DNA of 54,446 nt, taken from positions 222,445 through 276,890 of the forward strand of contig NZ_MSCQ01000001.1 in NCBI RefSeq assembly GCF_002954725.1, in the 5' to 3' direction. Positions 41,999 to 52,626 of the stretch are shown here, one piece after another. Within the stretch, counting starts at the first letter, position 1, and every line of letters begins with the position of its first letter. Under the pieces are notes generated by a model. The model was not told the origin of the DNA. It worked only from the letters and a program-made list of their open reading frames with translations, and did not search any database. Origin of the DNA: Photobacterium phosphoreum (GTDB lineage: Bacteria > Pseudomonadota > Gammaproteobacteria > Enterobacterales > Vibrionaceae). The translations under genes were made by a program, and so were the position numbers.

Positions 41999-42610
41999 GT
42001 GAACGAGTACGCCACAGAAGAACAACAGGTTGAAGCGATAAAATCGTGGTGGCAAGATAACGGCAAAGCCGTTGTTCTAGGCGCCGTGATTGGTTTAGGC
42101 GGTCTATTAGGTTGGCGTTACTACCAGTCTGAAGTCCATATTGCTAAGCATTTAGCATCTGACTCCTATACTCAAGTAGTTACAGCTCTCGACAATAATA
42201 GTAAAACTGCTGTCACTGAAGCGCAAACGTTCATTGAAGCTAACAAAGACAGTCAATATGCTGTTTTGGCAGCGTTACAATTAGCGAAAGTTCAAGTTGA
42301 GAATAACGACCTTGATGGTGCGGTTAAGCAACTTAATTGGGTAATCAGTAACACTAAAGATAACGCAATTTTACCGTTAGCAGTAACGCGTTTAGCACGT
42401 ATTTATGCCGAACAACAAAAATTTGATCAAGCTTTAGCGGAACTTAAAAAAGTTACAATCCCAAGTTGGAATGAAAATATTGCTGAATTACGCGGTGATA
42501 TCTTATTGCAAAAAGGCGATATTCCTGCGGCACGTGAAGCATATATAGAAGCTCAGCAAGATGGTTCATCACCAGCATTGCAAATGAAGCTTAATGACTT
42601 AGCTCAATAA
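41999..42610 (+). CDS. yfgM: YfgM family ancillary SecYEG translocon subunit
   Basis: 203 aa. Inner-membrane protein with a short cytoplasmic N-terminus (EEQQVEAIKSWWQDNG), one TM helix (about 24-41) and a periplasmic TPR-like domain. In E. coli it works with the chaperone PpiD at the translocon. GTG start, with AGGA about 5 nt upstream; 13 nt after hisS. Confidence 0.92.
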   Translation: MNEYATEEQQVEAIKSWWQDNGKAVVLGAVIGLGGLLGWRYYQSEVHIAKHLASDSYTQVVTALDNNSKTAVTEAQTFIEANKDSQYAVLAALQLAKVQVENNDLDGAVKQLNWVISNTKDNAILPLAVTRLARIYAEQQKFDQALAELKKVTIPSWNENIAELRGDILLQKGDIPAAREAYIEAQQDGSSPALQMKLNDLAQ

Positions 42611-42617
42611 GGCGGAC

Positions 42618-43784
42618 ATGATGCATAAGGTGTTAAAACGAGCTTTAGCAGTCGCAATTGCTGTGAGTGTATTATCGGGTTGTGCGAGTGAAGTTGATTC
42701 AATTCATATGGCACCATTGCCAAAAGTTGATAATACCTTCACACCGAAAACAGATTGGAGTCGTAGCGTTGGTGACGGCGTTTCGGGGTATTATTCAAAA
42801 CTGACCCCTGTGGTTGGTCAAGGCAAGATCTTTGTTGCTGATCGTAATGGTTTGGTTGAAGCTCTAGATCCCAATAACGGTAAAGTGTTATGGAAAAACG
42901 ATCTAGAAAAAGACACGCGCGTTAAAATTTCTGGAGGCTTAGTATTAGCCGAAGGCAAAATCTTTATGGGCACTGAAAATGCGGATGTTATCGTATTAGA
43001 TGCCGAAACAGGTAAAGAAGTTTGGCGTGCTAAAGTCGCTGGTGAAGTGTTATCAAAACCTTTAGTCGATAATGGAATTGTGGTTGTTAATACCAGTAGT
43101 GGTGTGCTAGAAGCACTTAACGCTGATACAGGTAAGAGCAAATGGCAAATCAGCAATGAGATACCAACGCTAACATTACGTGGCACCAGTTCACCGGTTG
43201 CTATTTCTGGTGGTGTTTTCTGGGGGCTATCAAATGGCCGTTTAGAAGGCGCAATCTTAAATGATGGTCGTGTGTTATGGCAGCAATCAATCTCAACCCC
43301 GAAAGGTTCAACTGAAATTGATCGTTTAGTAGATGTAGATGCTGCGCCAGTGATTTCTGGCGATCGTTTATATGCTATTGGCTATAATGGTTCACTAGTA
43401 TCAATTGATCTTCGTAGTGGTCAAATTGCGTGGAAGCGTAATTACTCATCAGCAACAAACTTTGTTGTTGACGGTAATGAGTTGTTCTTAGTGACCGCCA
43501 AAGATCATATCGTTGCCGTTGATGCGCGTAGTGGTACTGAACTGTGGCAAAACAAAGATCTTCAATATCGTCAACTGAGTGCGCCTGCTGTTATTGATGG
43601 CTATTTAGTAATGGGCGATGCTGAAGGTTACCTGCATTGGTTAGATACTCAATCAGGTGAATTTGTTTCACAAGAATCAATTGATGGTAGCGGTATTGCG
43701 GTACCGCCCGTTGCGCTAGACGATAATGGCTTTATAGTTGTGACCCGTGATGGTGAAATCAACAAAATGCAAATATCGAAATAA
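42618..43784 (+). CDS. bamB: outer membrane assembly lipoprotein BamB
   Basis: Lipoprotein of the Bam complex that inserts outer-membrane beta-barrels. 388 aa: signal peptide with lipobox LSGC (acylated C22) and an eight-bladed PQQ-like beta-propeller with repeated DxxTGKxxWxxx blades (DAETGKEVW, NADTGKSKW, DARSGTELW). Two adjacent Met codons; either may be the start. Confidence 0.95.
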   Translation: MMHKVLKRALAVAIAVSVLSGCASEVDSIHMAPLPKVDNTFTPKTDWSRSVGDGVSGYYSKLTPVVGQGKIFVADRNGLVEALDPNNGKVLWKNDLEKDTRVKISGGLVLAEGKIFMGTENADVIVLDAETGKEVWRAKVAGEVLSKPLVDNGIVVVNTSSGVLEALNADTGKSKWQISNEIPTLTLRGTSSPVAISGGVFWGLSNGRLEGAILNDGRVLWQQSISTPKGSTEIDRLVDVDAAPVISGDRLYAIGYNGSLVSIDLRSGQIAWKRNYSSATNFVVDGNELFLVTAKDHIVAVDARSGTELWQNKDLQYRQLSAPAVIDGYLVMGDAEGYLHWLDTQSGEFVSQESIDGSGIAVPPVALDDNGFIVVTRDGEINKMQISK

Positions 43785-43813
43785 GTCGGTATACTGTCGC
43801 TAGATTAATTTGT

Positions 43814-43850
43814 CGGCTCCAGCTGTCTTATGCAGTTGGAGCCGTTGTTG
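43814..43850 (+). terminator. hairpin terminator after bamB
   Basis: GGCTCCAGCTG pairs with CAGTTGGAGCC (one G-T) around a 7-nt loop. The tail GTTGTTGTTAT is only partly T-rich, so it may be leaky. Confidence 0.65.
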
Positions 43851-43960
43851 TTATATCCGTTGTGTATATTATTGTCGGATGAAGATAAGTAAATATGCTT
43901 ATTTGAGGCAAGAATGGACGGATTTATGTCAATTAAGACTATGAAAAATAAGAGGTAGTT

Positions 43961-45469
43961 ATGATTCCTGTTGTTGCCCTTGTCGGGCGCCCAAACGTGG
44001 GTAAATCGACGTTGTTCAATCGTCTTACCCGCACGAGGGATGCACTAGTTGCAGACTTTCCTGGTTTAACTAGGGATCGTAAATACGGTAGAGCTGAGCT
44101 AGAAGAGCACGAATTTATTGTTATTGATACCGGTGGTATTGATGGCACTGAGGAAGGTGTTGAAACTAAAATGGCTGAACAGTCATTAGCGGCAATCGAA
44201 GAAGCAGACGTTGTACTGTTTTTAGTTGATGGTCGTGCAGGATTAACATCTGCTGATGAAGCAATTGCAAAACACCTTCGCAGCCGTGAAAAGCCAACAT
44301 TTTTAGTGGTTAACAAAGTTGATGGTATTGACCCTGATACAGCGTGTGCTGAATTTTGGCGCTTAGGCGTTGATGCGATGTTCCAAATTGCAGCAACCCA
44401 AAACCGTGGCGTAACAGCGCTAATGGAACGTGCGTTAGCACCATTCTCTGACAAGTTAAATGCAGAGTTAGCGGCTGAAAATGGCGAAGAAGGTGGTGAG
44501 TTGACTCTTGAAGACTTAACCTCAGTTGCAGACATCGAGAAAGCAAACCTTTCTGAAGAAGATGCTGAAGCTGCGTATAAACGTCTCCAAGAACAACCAA
44601 TTAAGATGGCTATCATTGGTCGTCCTAATGTGGGTAAATCAACGTTAACTAACCGTATTCTTGGTGAAGAACGTGTTGTTGTTTACGACATGCCGGGAAC
44701 AACTCGCGACTCTATTTACATTCCAATGGAACGTGATGGTCAAGAGTACGTATTGATTGATACCGCAGGTGTTCGTCGCCGTAAGAATATGAGCATGGCG
44801 GTTGAGAAGTTTTCTGTTATTCAAACATTGAAAGCTATCGAAGATGCTAACGTCGTATTGTTAGTTATTGATGCGCGCGAGAATATTTCAGATCAAGACT
44901 TAAGTTTACTTGGTTTTGTACTGAACTCTGGTCGCTCATTAGTGATTGCTGTTAATAAGTGGGATGGTTTAGATAACGACGTTAAAGAGCGTGTTAAGTC
45001 TGAACTTGATCGTCGTCTTGGTTTTGTTGACTTTGCGCGTATTCACTTTATTTCTGCATTACACGGTACTGGTGTTGGTCACTTATATGAATCAGTTATT
45101 GAAGCATACAAGTCAGCAACTAAGCGTATCAGCACATCATTGCTAACCCGTATTATGCAAATGGCACAAGATGATCACCAGCCACCAATGATCCGTGGCC
45201 GTCGTGTGAAACTAAAATATGCCCATGCTGGTGGTTATAACCCACCAATTATTGTTATTCACGGTAACCAAGTAAATGACCTTCCTGGTTCTTACAAACG
45301 TTACCTGATGAACTACTACCGTAAGTCATTAGAAATGATGGGTACACCTATTCGAATTCAATTCCAGAATAGCGAGAACCCATTTGAAACGACAAAGCAA
45401 AAGTTGACTGTTTCTCAGGAACGTCAACGTAAGCGCTTAACCAGTGCTTTACACGATCGCAGAAAGTAA
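43961..45469 (+). CDS. der: ribosome biogenesis GTPase Der (EngA)
   Basis: Essential double-GTPase for 50S assembly. 502 aa (E. coli 490). First G domain: P-loop GRPNVGKST at residues 9-17, DTGG and NKVD. An acidic linker of about 165-205 follows, then the second G domain [22 protein letters not shown] and NKWD. The C-terminal KH-like domain begins near residue 385. Downstream of bamB as usual. Confidence 0.97.
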   Translation: MIPVVALVGRPNVGKSTLFNRLTRTRDALVADFPGLTRDRKYGRAELEEHEFIVIDTGGIDGTEEGVETKMAEQSLAAIEEADVVLFLVDGRAGLTSADEAIAKHLRSREKPTFLVVNKVDGIDPDTACAEFWRLGVDAMFQIAATQNRGVTALMERALAPFSDKLNAELAAENGEEGGELTLEDLTSVADIEKANLSEEDAEAAYKRLQEQPIKMAIIGRPNVGKSTLTNRILGEERVVVYDMPGTTRDSIYIPMERDGQEYVLIDTAGVRRRKNMSMAVEKFSVIQTLKAIEDANVVLLVIDARENISDQDLSLLGFVLNSGRSLVIAVNKWDGLDNDVKERVKSELDRRLGFVDFARIHFISALHGTGVGHLYESVIEAYKSATKRISTSLLTRIMQMAQDDHQPPMIRGRRVKLKYAHAGGYNPPIIVIHGNQVNDLPGSYKRYLMNYYRKSLEMMGTPIRIQFQNSENPFETTKQKLTVSQERQRKRLTSALHDRRK

Positions 45470-45500
45470 TTTAGCGATATAGTGCGTTGTCTCTAAATGT

Positions 45501-45530
45501 AAAAACCCAGCCTTCGTGTTGGGTTTTTTT
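45501..45530 (+). terminator. Rho-independent terminator of der
   Basis: Stem AAAAACCCA / TGGGTTTTT with a loop of about 10 nt, ending in seven T. The T run ends only 14 nt before the next start codon at 45545. Confidence 0.9.
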
Positions 45531-45544
45531 ATAAGGAAAATATC

Positions 45545-46471
45545 ATGGCTGCTGTTACGCCAACGAGTGTTACGCCAACTATTGTTACGTCAATCAGTGT
45601 TATGCCGACGAATGTATTGTTCACTCAAAATCAGTGGCAAATAAACACGACTGTCGTTTGTGTCGCTGCTACTGATAAAAACACTGGCATTTGGATTGTT
45701 ACTGCACAAACACCTTTTCATCCTGTCAGTCATATTTGGCCTGATCATCCTGCTGATCGCGGTGATTTGATCTATCAAACTAAGCATTACTCGGTTACAG
45801 ACTGTGTTGTTGGTGCAATAGAAATAGCGACTCAGCAATTGTATATCGCGAGTGACATTCCCGTTAAACGTGATACTGAGGGATGGGTGTTTGTGGTGGC
45901 TCACTATATAGCATTGCCATTGGTTATTGCCGTAGGAGCAGAGGTAACACTGGTGGTTGATAAGGGCTACCAGCAAGGTTTAAGTCGAGGTCATAGCGGC
46001 GGTCATTTATCATCATTGGCATTGAATAAAGTGCTGCATAGTGATTTTTGGCGTAAAGATCCAACTCGACGTGATGAATTAGGTAATTACGATTTTCATA
46101 GTTATGCGCAAGAAAAGAGTCTTGTCAGTGAAAATTGCAGTACCGATCATTATCGATTGGGTAAAACATTACGTAAACGTGGGCTTAATAGTGCAGAAAT
46201 GATAGCGGATATTGACCAAATAACCGTTAAAATTAACCAACAATTAGCGCTATGGATAGCATTAGCGACGCCAATTGTGATGCGTCGTGAAGGCGATGCA
46301 TTAACCGATTGTCGTTATTGGCAATGTGATCTAGGCCTTGAAGGGGTAATTGAAATACCCTGTGGTGGAACGCATGCGACCTCATTAGCTGAATATCAGG
46401 CGTTAGCTGTAAAGTTTGAAATTATCTCGGATCAAGAATTAGTCATGATAACGACGGCGATCGTCGCATAA
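45545..46471 (+). CDS. AlaX-like alanyl-tRNA editing domain protein
   Basis: 308-aa stand-alone relative of the AlaRS/ThrRS editing (tRNA_SAD) domain. The zinc-binding pairs are H150-S-G-G-H154 and C273-G-G-T-H277, matching HxxxH and CxxxH of AlaX proteins, so it probably hydrolyses mischarged Ser- or Gly-tRNA(Ala). An N-terminal beta-barrel-like region (about 30-140) corresponds to AlaX domain 1. Residues 5-24 are four pentapeptide repeats TPTSV/TPTIV/TSISV/MPTNV coded by 15-bp DNA repeats, which is unusual. RBS AAGGA lies about 7 nt before the ATG; Met20 is an alternative start. Exact tRNA substrate not provable here. Confidence 0.75.
   Translation: MAAVTPTSVTPTIVTSISVMPTNVLFTQNQWQINTTVVCVAATDKNTGIWIVTAQTPFHPVSHIWPDHPADRGDLIYQTKHYSVTDCVVGAIEIATQQLYIASDIPVKRDTEGWVFVVAHYIALPLVIAVGAEVTLVVDKGYQQGLSRGHSGGHLSSLALNKVLHSDFWRKDPTRRDELGNYDFHSYAQEKSLVSENCSTDHYRLGKTLRKRGLNSAEMIADIDQITVKINQQLALWIALATPIVMRREGDALTDCRYWQCDLGLEGVIEIPCGGTHATSLAEYQALAVKFEIISDQELVMITTAIVA
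45557..45616. repeat. 15-bp tandem repeats within the AlaX-like gene
   Basis: Four in-frame, imperfect 15-bp units (ACGCCAACGAGTGTT type) coding for (T/M)-(P/S)-(T/I)-x-V. Being multiples of 3, changes in copy number would keep the frame. Confidence 0.75.
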
Positions 46472-46494
46472 ATAATGACTTTTTTATTCTCTAT

Positions 46495-46518
46495 AAATCG
46501 TCTTCGGACGATTTTTTT
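46495..46518 (+). terminator. terminator of the AlaX-like gene
   Basis: Perfect stem AAATCGTC / GACGATTT closed by a TTCG tetraloop and followed by T residues. Confidence 0.92.
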
Positions 46519-46987
46519 ATCGCTGTTATCACTGATCTTTTCTTTTGTTCTCTAGCGTGGCAGTCCTTTCTCAGTAGTATTATATTGACTGGTAACGATC
46601 ATGTTTGGTGGTGTTATCAGTAGTTATTTAAGCTTATATTTAGTTTTTTTTTGGCATTAACCTATTTTATTAAATATTGTTATATACGGATTGATCTCGA
46701 GTTTACTAGAGGTTTATGCTGTTTAAAATCCATATGCAGGATATGTAACTTATGCTTTCGGGATGTGTATTGATAAATGTTCTTTTACTAGCTGATCGCT
46801 GATCATGGTTAATTAACACGATGATCACCCATAAGGGTAATGATCATCTTAGGGATCATGTATTCAGGATGAGATGTGGTCGGTGAGGATTTATTGCGTC
46901 AAATATTCATTGAAAGGCTTTAATTTTAGTAGCGTCTAACCGGATAATTTTGCATGCTAGAGGAAATTTATTTAGGAGTTACATCGA
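46519..46987. other. 469-bp AT-rich intergenic region before yfgJ
   Basis: No supported gene. It contains a hairpin GATGATCA (46820-46827) / TGATCATC (46841-46848) with an inner CCC-ATAA-GGG stem, and several further TGATC words around it (46790-46860). Presumably holds the yfgJ promoter; I cannot place it. Confidence 0.5.
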
Positions 46988-47218
46988 GTGAGTGAAAATA
47001 TTTGTCCACAATGTGAAAGTGAATTGAGTTGGAAAGATCAGGGATATTTTTGTGATTATTGCCAACAAAAAGTGTCTAAAACGGCATTTTGTCCTGACTG
47101 TTCAGAGCAGCTAGAGAAGTTACAAGCGTGTGGTTCTGCAAGTTATTTTTGTAACCATTGCAATGAGTTAAAATCAAAGTCACGAGTTAAAAGTGTATTT
47201 AATATCGTTACAGATTAG
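46988..47218 (+). CDS. yfgJ: zinc-ribbon protein YfgJ
   Basis: 76-aa protein with four CxxC knuckles: C6/C9, C22/C25, C35/C38 and C55/C58, enough for two zinc ribbons. It resembles E. coli YfgJ (shared CPxC...CPDC...ACG...YFC pattern), which also lies between der and xseA. Function unknown. GTG start with AGGAG 9 nt upstream. Confidence 0.85.
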   Translation: MSENICPQCESELSWKDQGYFCDYCQQKVSKTAFCPDCSEQLEKLQACGSASYFCNHCNELKSKSRVKSVFNIVTD

Positions 47219-47234
47219 CATTGTAGTGAAGATA

Positions 47235-47266
47235 TATGCCGCAATAATGATCACTATTGCGGCATA
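47235..47266. terminator. shared hairpin between yfgJ and xseA
   Basis: Perfect 12-bp stem TATGCCGCAATA / TATTGCGGCATA with an 8-nt loop between convergent genes. T runs are lacking on both sides, so efficiency is uncertain. Confidence 0.65.
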
Positions 47267-47287
47267 AAAGATGAGCCGTTATTGTGA

Positions 47288-48652
47288 TTATTGATCATTT
47301 ACCGTGGTATAGATCTTTCCATCTGTAACGGTAGTGATCAGTTGATCGCCAGCTTTAACTTGATCACAATGGCGAATGAGGCTGCCTTGATCATCACGGG
47401 TAATTGAATAACCACGACTAAGAGTTGCCAGTGGACTGACCGTATCGAGTTTCTCAGCCGCTAACACTAATTTATGATTGGCATTGAGCAGCTTACGATC
47501 CATGGCGTCCAATAAGCGGTGTTTGGCATTTATCAGTGCTGTTTTATTGTGTTGCAGGCGTTGCTGTGGTGAGTGAAGTGACAGCTTATATTGGTTTTGA
47601 GTAATACGTTGTTGCTGTATTTGTATTTTTTTCAGCATTATCTGCTGTAATCGACGGGTTATCTCATCCAAATGTTGCTGTTGTTGGTTCAAACGTAGTT
47701 GGGGATGTTGACGTTCTAAACGATGATTTAATTGATTAATATGCTGTTTTTGTTCAGAGAGATAACATTGAATCGCATGGTGTAATTGTTGTTGTTTATG
47801 CTTGATTTTATCTGCTTGAGTGCTGTTATCACGGCTGATCAATTCTGCCGCTGCTGATGGCGTTGGGGCACGCATATCTGCGACGAAATCAGCAATAGTG
47901 ACATCGACTTCATGACCGACAGCACTGACGATTGGGATCTGACTTGCGGCAATAGTACGCGCAACAATTTCTTCGTTAAAGGCCCATAAATCTTCTAATG
48001 AACCGCCCCCTCGACCGACAATTAAAATATCACATTCTTGACGTGAATTTGCCCGTCCTATCGCTTGAGCAATCGATATTGCTGCACCATCACCTTGTAC
48101 CATAGTGGGATAAATAACCACCGCTAAACTTGGATCTCGACGCTTTAACACCTGCAAAATATCATGCAGGGCAGCCCCAGTTTTAGAGGTAATAATACCG
48201 ACACGTTGAGGGTGTTGTGGTAATGGTTTTTTCAATGCTTGAGCAAATAATCCTTCAGCAGCAAGGGTCATTTTTAGTTGTTCAAATTGTTGCTGTAAAC
48301 GACCATCACCTTCAGGTTGCATGCTTTCAATGATTAGTTGATAGTCGCCACGAGGCTCGTAAATAGATAACCGCGCTTTCACTAAAACTTGATTACCATT
48401 GCCCGGTTTAAAGCTGACATGGCGATTGGTGCCTTTGAACATCGCGCATTTTACTTGAGCACGAGCGTCTTTAAGGGTGAAGTACCAGTGACCAGAAACA
48501 GGCATCGAGAAATTCGACAATTCACCGACAAGCCAAACAATCCCCATTTCATTTTCAAGAATCAGACGGACTTGTGCATTGAGGCTGGAAACGGTGTAGA
48601 TACGATCGTTGGATTGGCTTTGAGAAGCGAATAGAGTCACGAAGTGAGGCAC
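47288..48652 (-). CDS. xseA: exodeoxyribonuclease VII large subunit
   Basis: Large subunit of ExoVII, a single-strand-specific exonuclease. 454 aa (E. coli 456): N-terminal OB-fold (about 18-115, [20 protein letters not shown]), catalytic domain (about 125-280, with [43 protein letters not shown]), and a long Q-rich coiled-coil region (about 285-400). The likely start is a GTG at 48652; another GTG at 48640 is equally plausible, as neither has a good RBS. Divergent from guaB. Confidence 0.95.
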   Translation of the reverse strand: MPHFVTLFASQSQSNDRIYTVSSLNAQVRLILENEMGIVWLVGELSNFSMPVSGHWYFTLKDARAQVKCAMFKGTNRHVSFKPGNGNQVLVKARLSIYEPRGDYQLIIESMQPEGDGRLQQQFEQLKMTLAAEGLFAQALKKPLPQHPQRVGIITSKTGAALHDILQVLKRRDPSLAVVIYPTMVQGDGAAISIAQAIGRANSRQECDILIVGRGGGSLEDLWAFNEEIVARTIAASQIPIVSAVGHEVDVTIADFVADMRAPTPSAAAELISRDNSTQADKIKHKQQQLHHAIQCYLSEQKQHINQLNHRLERQHPQLRLNQQQQHLDEITRRLQQIMLKKIQIQQQRITQNQYKLSLHSPQQRLQHNKTALINAKHRLLDAMDRKLLNANHKLVLAAEKLDTVSPLATLSRGYSITRDDQGSLIRHCDQVKAGDQLITTVTDGKIYTTVNDQ

Positions 48653-48828
48653 CTGCTAACGAATGAGTGGCGGCAGGCGGTCAGAAAACTATCAAATAGA
48701 ACAAAAAACGCCTAGGCAGATCAATGGACAGATCTTGGCCGTATTTCGTCGACCGCATCACCGGATAGTTAACCGAAATATACTACTCAGCAATTGTTTT
48801 TTGTCAATTAAAAAAATAAAAATAATTC

Positions 48829-48857
48829 TAGCCAAACGATTGCTTCATACGTATAAT
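48829..48857 (+). promoter_or_regulatory. guaBA promoter
   Basis: Perfect -10 TATAAT at 48852-48857 with a weak -35 TAGCCA 17 bp upstream; 56 bp before the guaB ATG. The region 48653-48828 between xseA and guaB is otherwise without a gene. Confidence 0.6.
48830..48845 (+). promoter_or_regulatory. PurR box at the guaBA promoter
   Basis: AGCCAAACGATTGCTT matches the PurR consensus ANGCAANCGNTTNCNT at all defined positions but one. It lies between the -35-like TAGCCA (48829-48834) and the -10 TATAAT (48852-48857), an effective place for repression. Confidence 0.7.
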
Positions 48858-48913
48858 CCGTTCGCAATATTTTAATCTTCTTTGTAAACCTTTAAATTGG
48901 TGTGAGATATTGC

Positions 48914-50377
48914 ATGTTACGAATTAAAAAAGAAGCGTTGACGTTTGATGATGTATTACTAGTTCCTGCTCATTCTACAGTCCTACCTAACACTGCCGAT
49001 CTGCGCACTCGTCTCACGAAAGAGATTGCTCTTAACATTCCTATGCTATCAGCATCTATGGACACAGTGACTGAAGGTCGCCTAGCCATTGCACTTGCTC
49101 AAGAGGGCGGCATTGGTTTTATCCACAAGAATATGTCTATCGAACAACAAGCGGCTGAAGTTCGCATGGTTAAAAAGTTCGAAGCAGGCGTTGTTGCAGA
49201 ACCTGTTACCGTTAAATCGAATAATACTATTGCAGATGTTAAACGTCTGACATTAGAAAATGGTTTTGCAGGTTATCCTGTGGTTGCAGATAACAATGAA
49301 TTAGTTGGTATTATTACTGGCCGTGATGTTCGTTTTGTTACTGACCTTTCAATTAAAGTTGAAGAAGTAATGACCTCTAGAGAGAAGCTGGCTTCTGCTA
49401 AAGAAGGCGCATCTCGCGAAGAAGTTGAAGCTATCATGCAACAGTACCGCGTTGAAAAGGTACTGCTAGTTGATGACGACTTCCGCCTAAAAGGCATGAT
49501 TACTGCGAAAGACTTCCAAAAAGCAGAACGTAAACCCAACGCGTGTAAAGATGCTCGCGGTAGTTTACGTGTTGGTGCTGCTGTTGGTGCTGGCGCGGGT
49601 AATGAAGAACGTGTTGCTGCACTGGTTGAAGCTGGCGTTGACGTATTACTTATCGATTCATCTCATGGTCATTCAGAAGGCGTTTTACAACGTATTCGTG
49701 AAACTCGTGCTGCTTTCCCTAATCTGCCTATTGTTGGCGGTAACGTTGCAACCGCTGAAGGTGCTCGCGCACTGATTGAAGCCGGTGTAAGTGCAGTTAA
49801 AGTCGGTATCGGCCCTGGTTCAATTTGTACTACACGTATTGTTACAGGTGTGGGTGTTCCACAAATCACCGCTATTTCAGAAGCAGCTTCTGTGGCTGAC
49901 CAATACGGTATTCCGGTTATTGCTGATGGTGGTATTCGTTACTCTGGCGATTTATGTAAAGCAATCGCTGCGGGTGCATCATGTGTAATGGTTGGCTCAA
50001 TGTTCGCCGGTACTGAAGAAGCACCGGGTGAAGTTGAACTATACCAAGGCCGTTCATACAAGTCATACCGCGGTATGGGCTCACTTGGCGCAATGTCAAA
50101 AGGCTCTTCTGACCGTTACTTCCAATCTGATAACGCAGCAGACAAACTTGTGCCTGAAGGCATTGAAGGCCGTGTTGCTTACAAAGGCTTGATGAAAGAA
50201 ATCGTTCATCAGCAAATGGGCGGCTTACGTTCAAGCATGGGCTTAACGGGTTCTGCAACGATTGAAGATTTACGCACGAAAGCTGAATTTGTACGTATTT
50301 CAGGTGCTGGGATGAAAGAATCTCATGTGCATGATGTAACGATTACAAAAGAAGCGCCTAACTACCGTATGGGTTAA
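48914..50377 (+). CDS. guaB: inosine-5'-monophosphate dehydrogenase
   Basis: Oxidises IMP to XMP, the committed step to GMP. 487 aa (E. coli 488). Catalytic C305 in GPGSICTTR; a CBS pair is inserted at about 93-205; flap region [15 protein letters not shown]. The ATG at 48914 gives the family N-terminus [16 protein letters not shown]. Confidence 0.97.
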   Translation: MLRIKKEALTFDDVLLVPAHSTVLPNTADLRTRLTKEIALNIPMLSASMDTVTEGRLAIALAQEGGIGFIHKNMSIEQQAAEVRMVKKFEAGVVAEPVTVKSNNTIADVKRLTLENGFAGYPVVADNNELVGIITGRDVRFVTDLSIKVEEVMTSREKLASAKEGASREEVEAIMQQYRVEKVLLVDDDFRLKGMITAKDFQKAERKPNACKDARGSLRVGAAVGAGAGNEERVAALVEAGVDVLLIDSSHGHSEGVLQRIRETRAAFPNLPIVGGNVATAEGARALIEAGVSAVKVGIGPGSICTTRIVTGVGVPQITAISEAASVADQYGIPVIADGGIRYSGDLCKAIAAGASCVMVGSMFAGTEEAPGEVELYQGRSYKSYRGMGSLGAMSKGSSDRYFQSDNAADKLVPEGIEGRVAYKGLMKEIVHQQMGGLRSSMGLTGSATIEDLRTKAEFVRISGAGMKESHVHDVTITKEAPNYRMG

Positions 50378-50441
50378 TTCTTCGGCAGTCGGTAGTCTTT
50401 CGACGAAAACGATTGCCTAAGTTGCGAAGTTAGATAAAATC

Positions 50442-50459
50442 GGGGCTAGATATAGCCCC
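50442..50459 (+). other. intercistronic hairpin between guaB and guaA
   Basis: Perfect 7-bp stem GGGGCTA / TAGCCCC with a GATA loop, 31 nt before guaA. No T run follows, so it is not a typical terminator; it may stabilise guaB mRNA or tune guaA. Confidence 0.5.
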
Positions 50460-50490
50460 CAATACATTCAATTTTTGAGATAGCTCTATA

Positions 50491-52074
50491 ATGACCACTA
50501 CCGCAAATATTCATGACCAACGTATTCTTATTTTGGATTTTGGTTCGCAATACACTCAGTTAATTGCCCGTCGTATCCGTGAAATCGGCGTTTACTGTGA
50601 GCTTTGGAGCTGGGATGTTGATGAAGCTGATATCCGTGATTTCAATCCAAACGGTATTATTCTTTCTGGTGGTCCTGAAAGCGTAACTGAAGCGGGTTCT
50701 CCTCGCGCACCACAGTATGTATTTGAAGCGGGTGTTCCTGTATTTGGTGTATGTTACGGCATGCAGACCATGGCAGAACAACTGGGTGGTAAAGTTGCTG
50801 GTTCTGATGAGCGTGAGTTTGGTTATGCGCAAGTTAAGATTGTTGAGCAAACGGCTTTCTTAAAAGATATTCAAGATGCCGTTGCTGCTGATGGTACACC
50901 ATTGCTTGATGTGTGGATGAGCCACGGTGATAAAGTTGTTGAAATTCCAGCTGATTTTATTAAAGTCGCTGAAACAGATACCTGTCCATTTGCTGCGATG
51001 GCAAATGAAGACAAACGTTTCTATGGGGTGCAATTCCACCCTGAAGTAACGCATACTCGTCAAGGCATGAAGTTAATTGAAAACTTCGTGATGAATGTGT
51101 GTGGCTGTGAAAAGCTATGGACATCAGCTAATATTATTGAAGATGCGATTACACGTATTAAAGAACAAGTGGGTGACGATGAAGTTATCCTTGGTCTGTC
51201 TGGTGGTGTTGATTCATCAGTAGTTGCAATGCTTATTCACCGCGCGATTGGCGATAAGCTAACATGTGTATTTGTTGATAACGGTTTGCTTCGTCTTAAC
51301 GAAGGCCAGCAAGTTATGGACATGTTTGGTGATGATTTTGGTCTAAAAATCATTCATGTTAAAGCAGAAGATCGTTTCTTAGATGCGCTTGCAGGTATTG
51401 ATGAGCCTGAAGCTAAACGTAAGAAAATTGGTCACGTGTTCGTTGATATCTTTGATGAAGAATCAAAGAAATTGAAAAATGCTAAGTGGTTAGCACAAGG
51501 CACTATCTACCCTGATGTAATCGAATCAGCAGCGTCTAAAACGGGTAAAGCACATGTGATTAAATCACACCATAACGTTGGCGGTTTGCCAGATGATATG
51601 GAAATGGGCTTGGTTGAGCCATTACGTGAGTTATTTAAAGATGAAGTACGTAAGATCGGTTTAGAACTTGGTTTACCTTATAACATGCTATACCGCCACC
51701 CATTCCCTGGGCCTGGTTTAGGTGTACGTGTATTAGGTGAAGTAAAGAAAGAGTACTGTGATCTGCTACGTCGTGCTGATGCAATCTTCATTGAAGAACT
51801 GCATAACGCTGATCTTTACAATAAAGTATCACAAGCATTTACCGTGTTCTTACCTGTACGTTCAGTGGGCGTGATGGGCGATGGCCGTAAATATGATTGG
51901 GTTGTATCGCTACGTGCGGTAGAAACTATCGACTTTATGACTGCACATTGGGCACACTTGCCATACGATTTCTTAGGTAAAGTATCGAATCGTATTATCA
52001 ATGAAGTAAATGGCATCTCTCGTGTTGTTTATGATATTTCAGGCAAACCACCTGCAACGATCGAGTGGGAATAA
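50491..52074 (+). CDS. guaA: GMP synthase (glutamine-hydrolysing)
   Basis: Converts XMP to GMP using glutamine and ATP. 527 aa (E. coli 525). Class I glutaminase triad C88, H183, E185 (GVCYGMQ and FHPEVTH); ATP-PPase P-loop SGGVDSS at 237-243; C-terminal dimerisation domain ending PATIEWE. Second gene of guaBA. Confidence 0.97.
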   Translation: MTTTANIHDQRILILDFGSQYTQLIARRIREIGVYCELWSWDVDEADIRDFNPNGIILSGGPESVTEAGSPRAPQYVFEAGVPVFGVCYGMQTMAEQLGGKVAGSDEREFGYAQVKIVEQTAFLKDIQDAVAADGTPLLDVWMSHGDKVVEIPADFIKVAETDTCPFAAMANEDKRFYGVQFHPEVTHTRQGMKLIENFVMNVCGCEKLWTSANIIEDAITRIKEQVGDDEVILGLSGGVDSSVVAMLIHRAIGDKLTCVFVDNGLLRLNEGQQVMDMFGDDFGLKIIHVKAEDRFLDALAGIDEPEAKRKKIGHVFVDIFDEESKKLKNAKWLAQGTIYPDVIESAASKTGKAHVIKSHHNVGGLPDDMEMGLVEPLRELFKDEVRKIGLELGLPYNMLYRHPFPGPGLGVRVLGEVKKEYCDLLRRADAIFIEELHNADLYNKVSQAFTVFLPVRSVGVMGDGRKYDWVVSLRAVETIDFMTAHWAHLPYDFLGKVSNRIINEVNGISRVVYDISGKPPATIEWE

Positions 52075-52119
52075 AATTAGGTTAATCCCTATATCTAACT
52101 CATTGTAACACTTGAAGAT

Positions 52120-52177
52120 AAGCCTTGATGAATACCACATTGTGATGACCTTTGTGGTGACCGTCAAGGCTTTGTTG
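52120..52177 (+). terminator. terminator of guaBA
   Basis: Stem AAGCCTTGA (52120-52128) / TCAAGGCTT (52164-52172) with an inner ACCACA / TGTGGT stem, followed by TGTTGT. Confidence 0.7.
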
Positions 52178-52626
52178 TATCTGTAAAGGTATCGCCCATA
52201 AGTAACAAGAGGCAGGCATTGGGGTAAATTCGTAGAATTGATTACTTACATGGTGAGACATGAATTTATAATATTTTTTGAAAGTGAAGGTTATCAAGTT
52301 GATGAAATCACCACAGAATCACAGTGATAATAATCTGAATAATGATTGTTAAGTTTTATTAAGTCTATTATTTGTCATATTGTGATTACTCCTTAAGTTA
52401 TGTCAGTGTGTTTGTTTATTTGTGTGTATATGTTTCTCTCTTTTCAGTGCTTCACTTGGTGCTTTGCTGGTGGAATGGGAAAAGATGATATTGAATAGCG
52501 ACATAAGGAGTGAGTAACCAATGGGCTATTGATTAAGTCTATACGGTTAGGAATATTAGTGACGCTAAAGTGCTTACCAGTGAGTATGAATAGACATATA
52601 ATAACCATAATTGTCTTAATATCCTC
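52178..52626. other. AT-rich intergenic region without a supported gene
   Basis: 449 bp. Short open frames on the minus strand cross the guaA terminator and have no RBS, so I do not call them. Marks the change from housekeeping to accessory DNA. Confidence 0.5.

Noticed and set aside
43939..44616. Minus-strand frame of 225 codons over der
   Set aside because: Serine-rich antisense translation of a conserved GTPase gene; typical shadow frame.
52100..52297. Minus-strand frame of 65 codons downstream of guaA
   Set aside because: It crosses the guaBA terminator hairpin and lacks an RBS.
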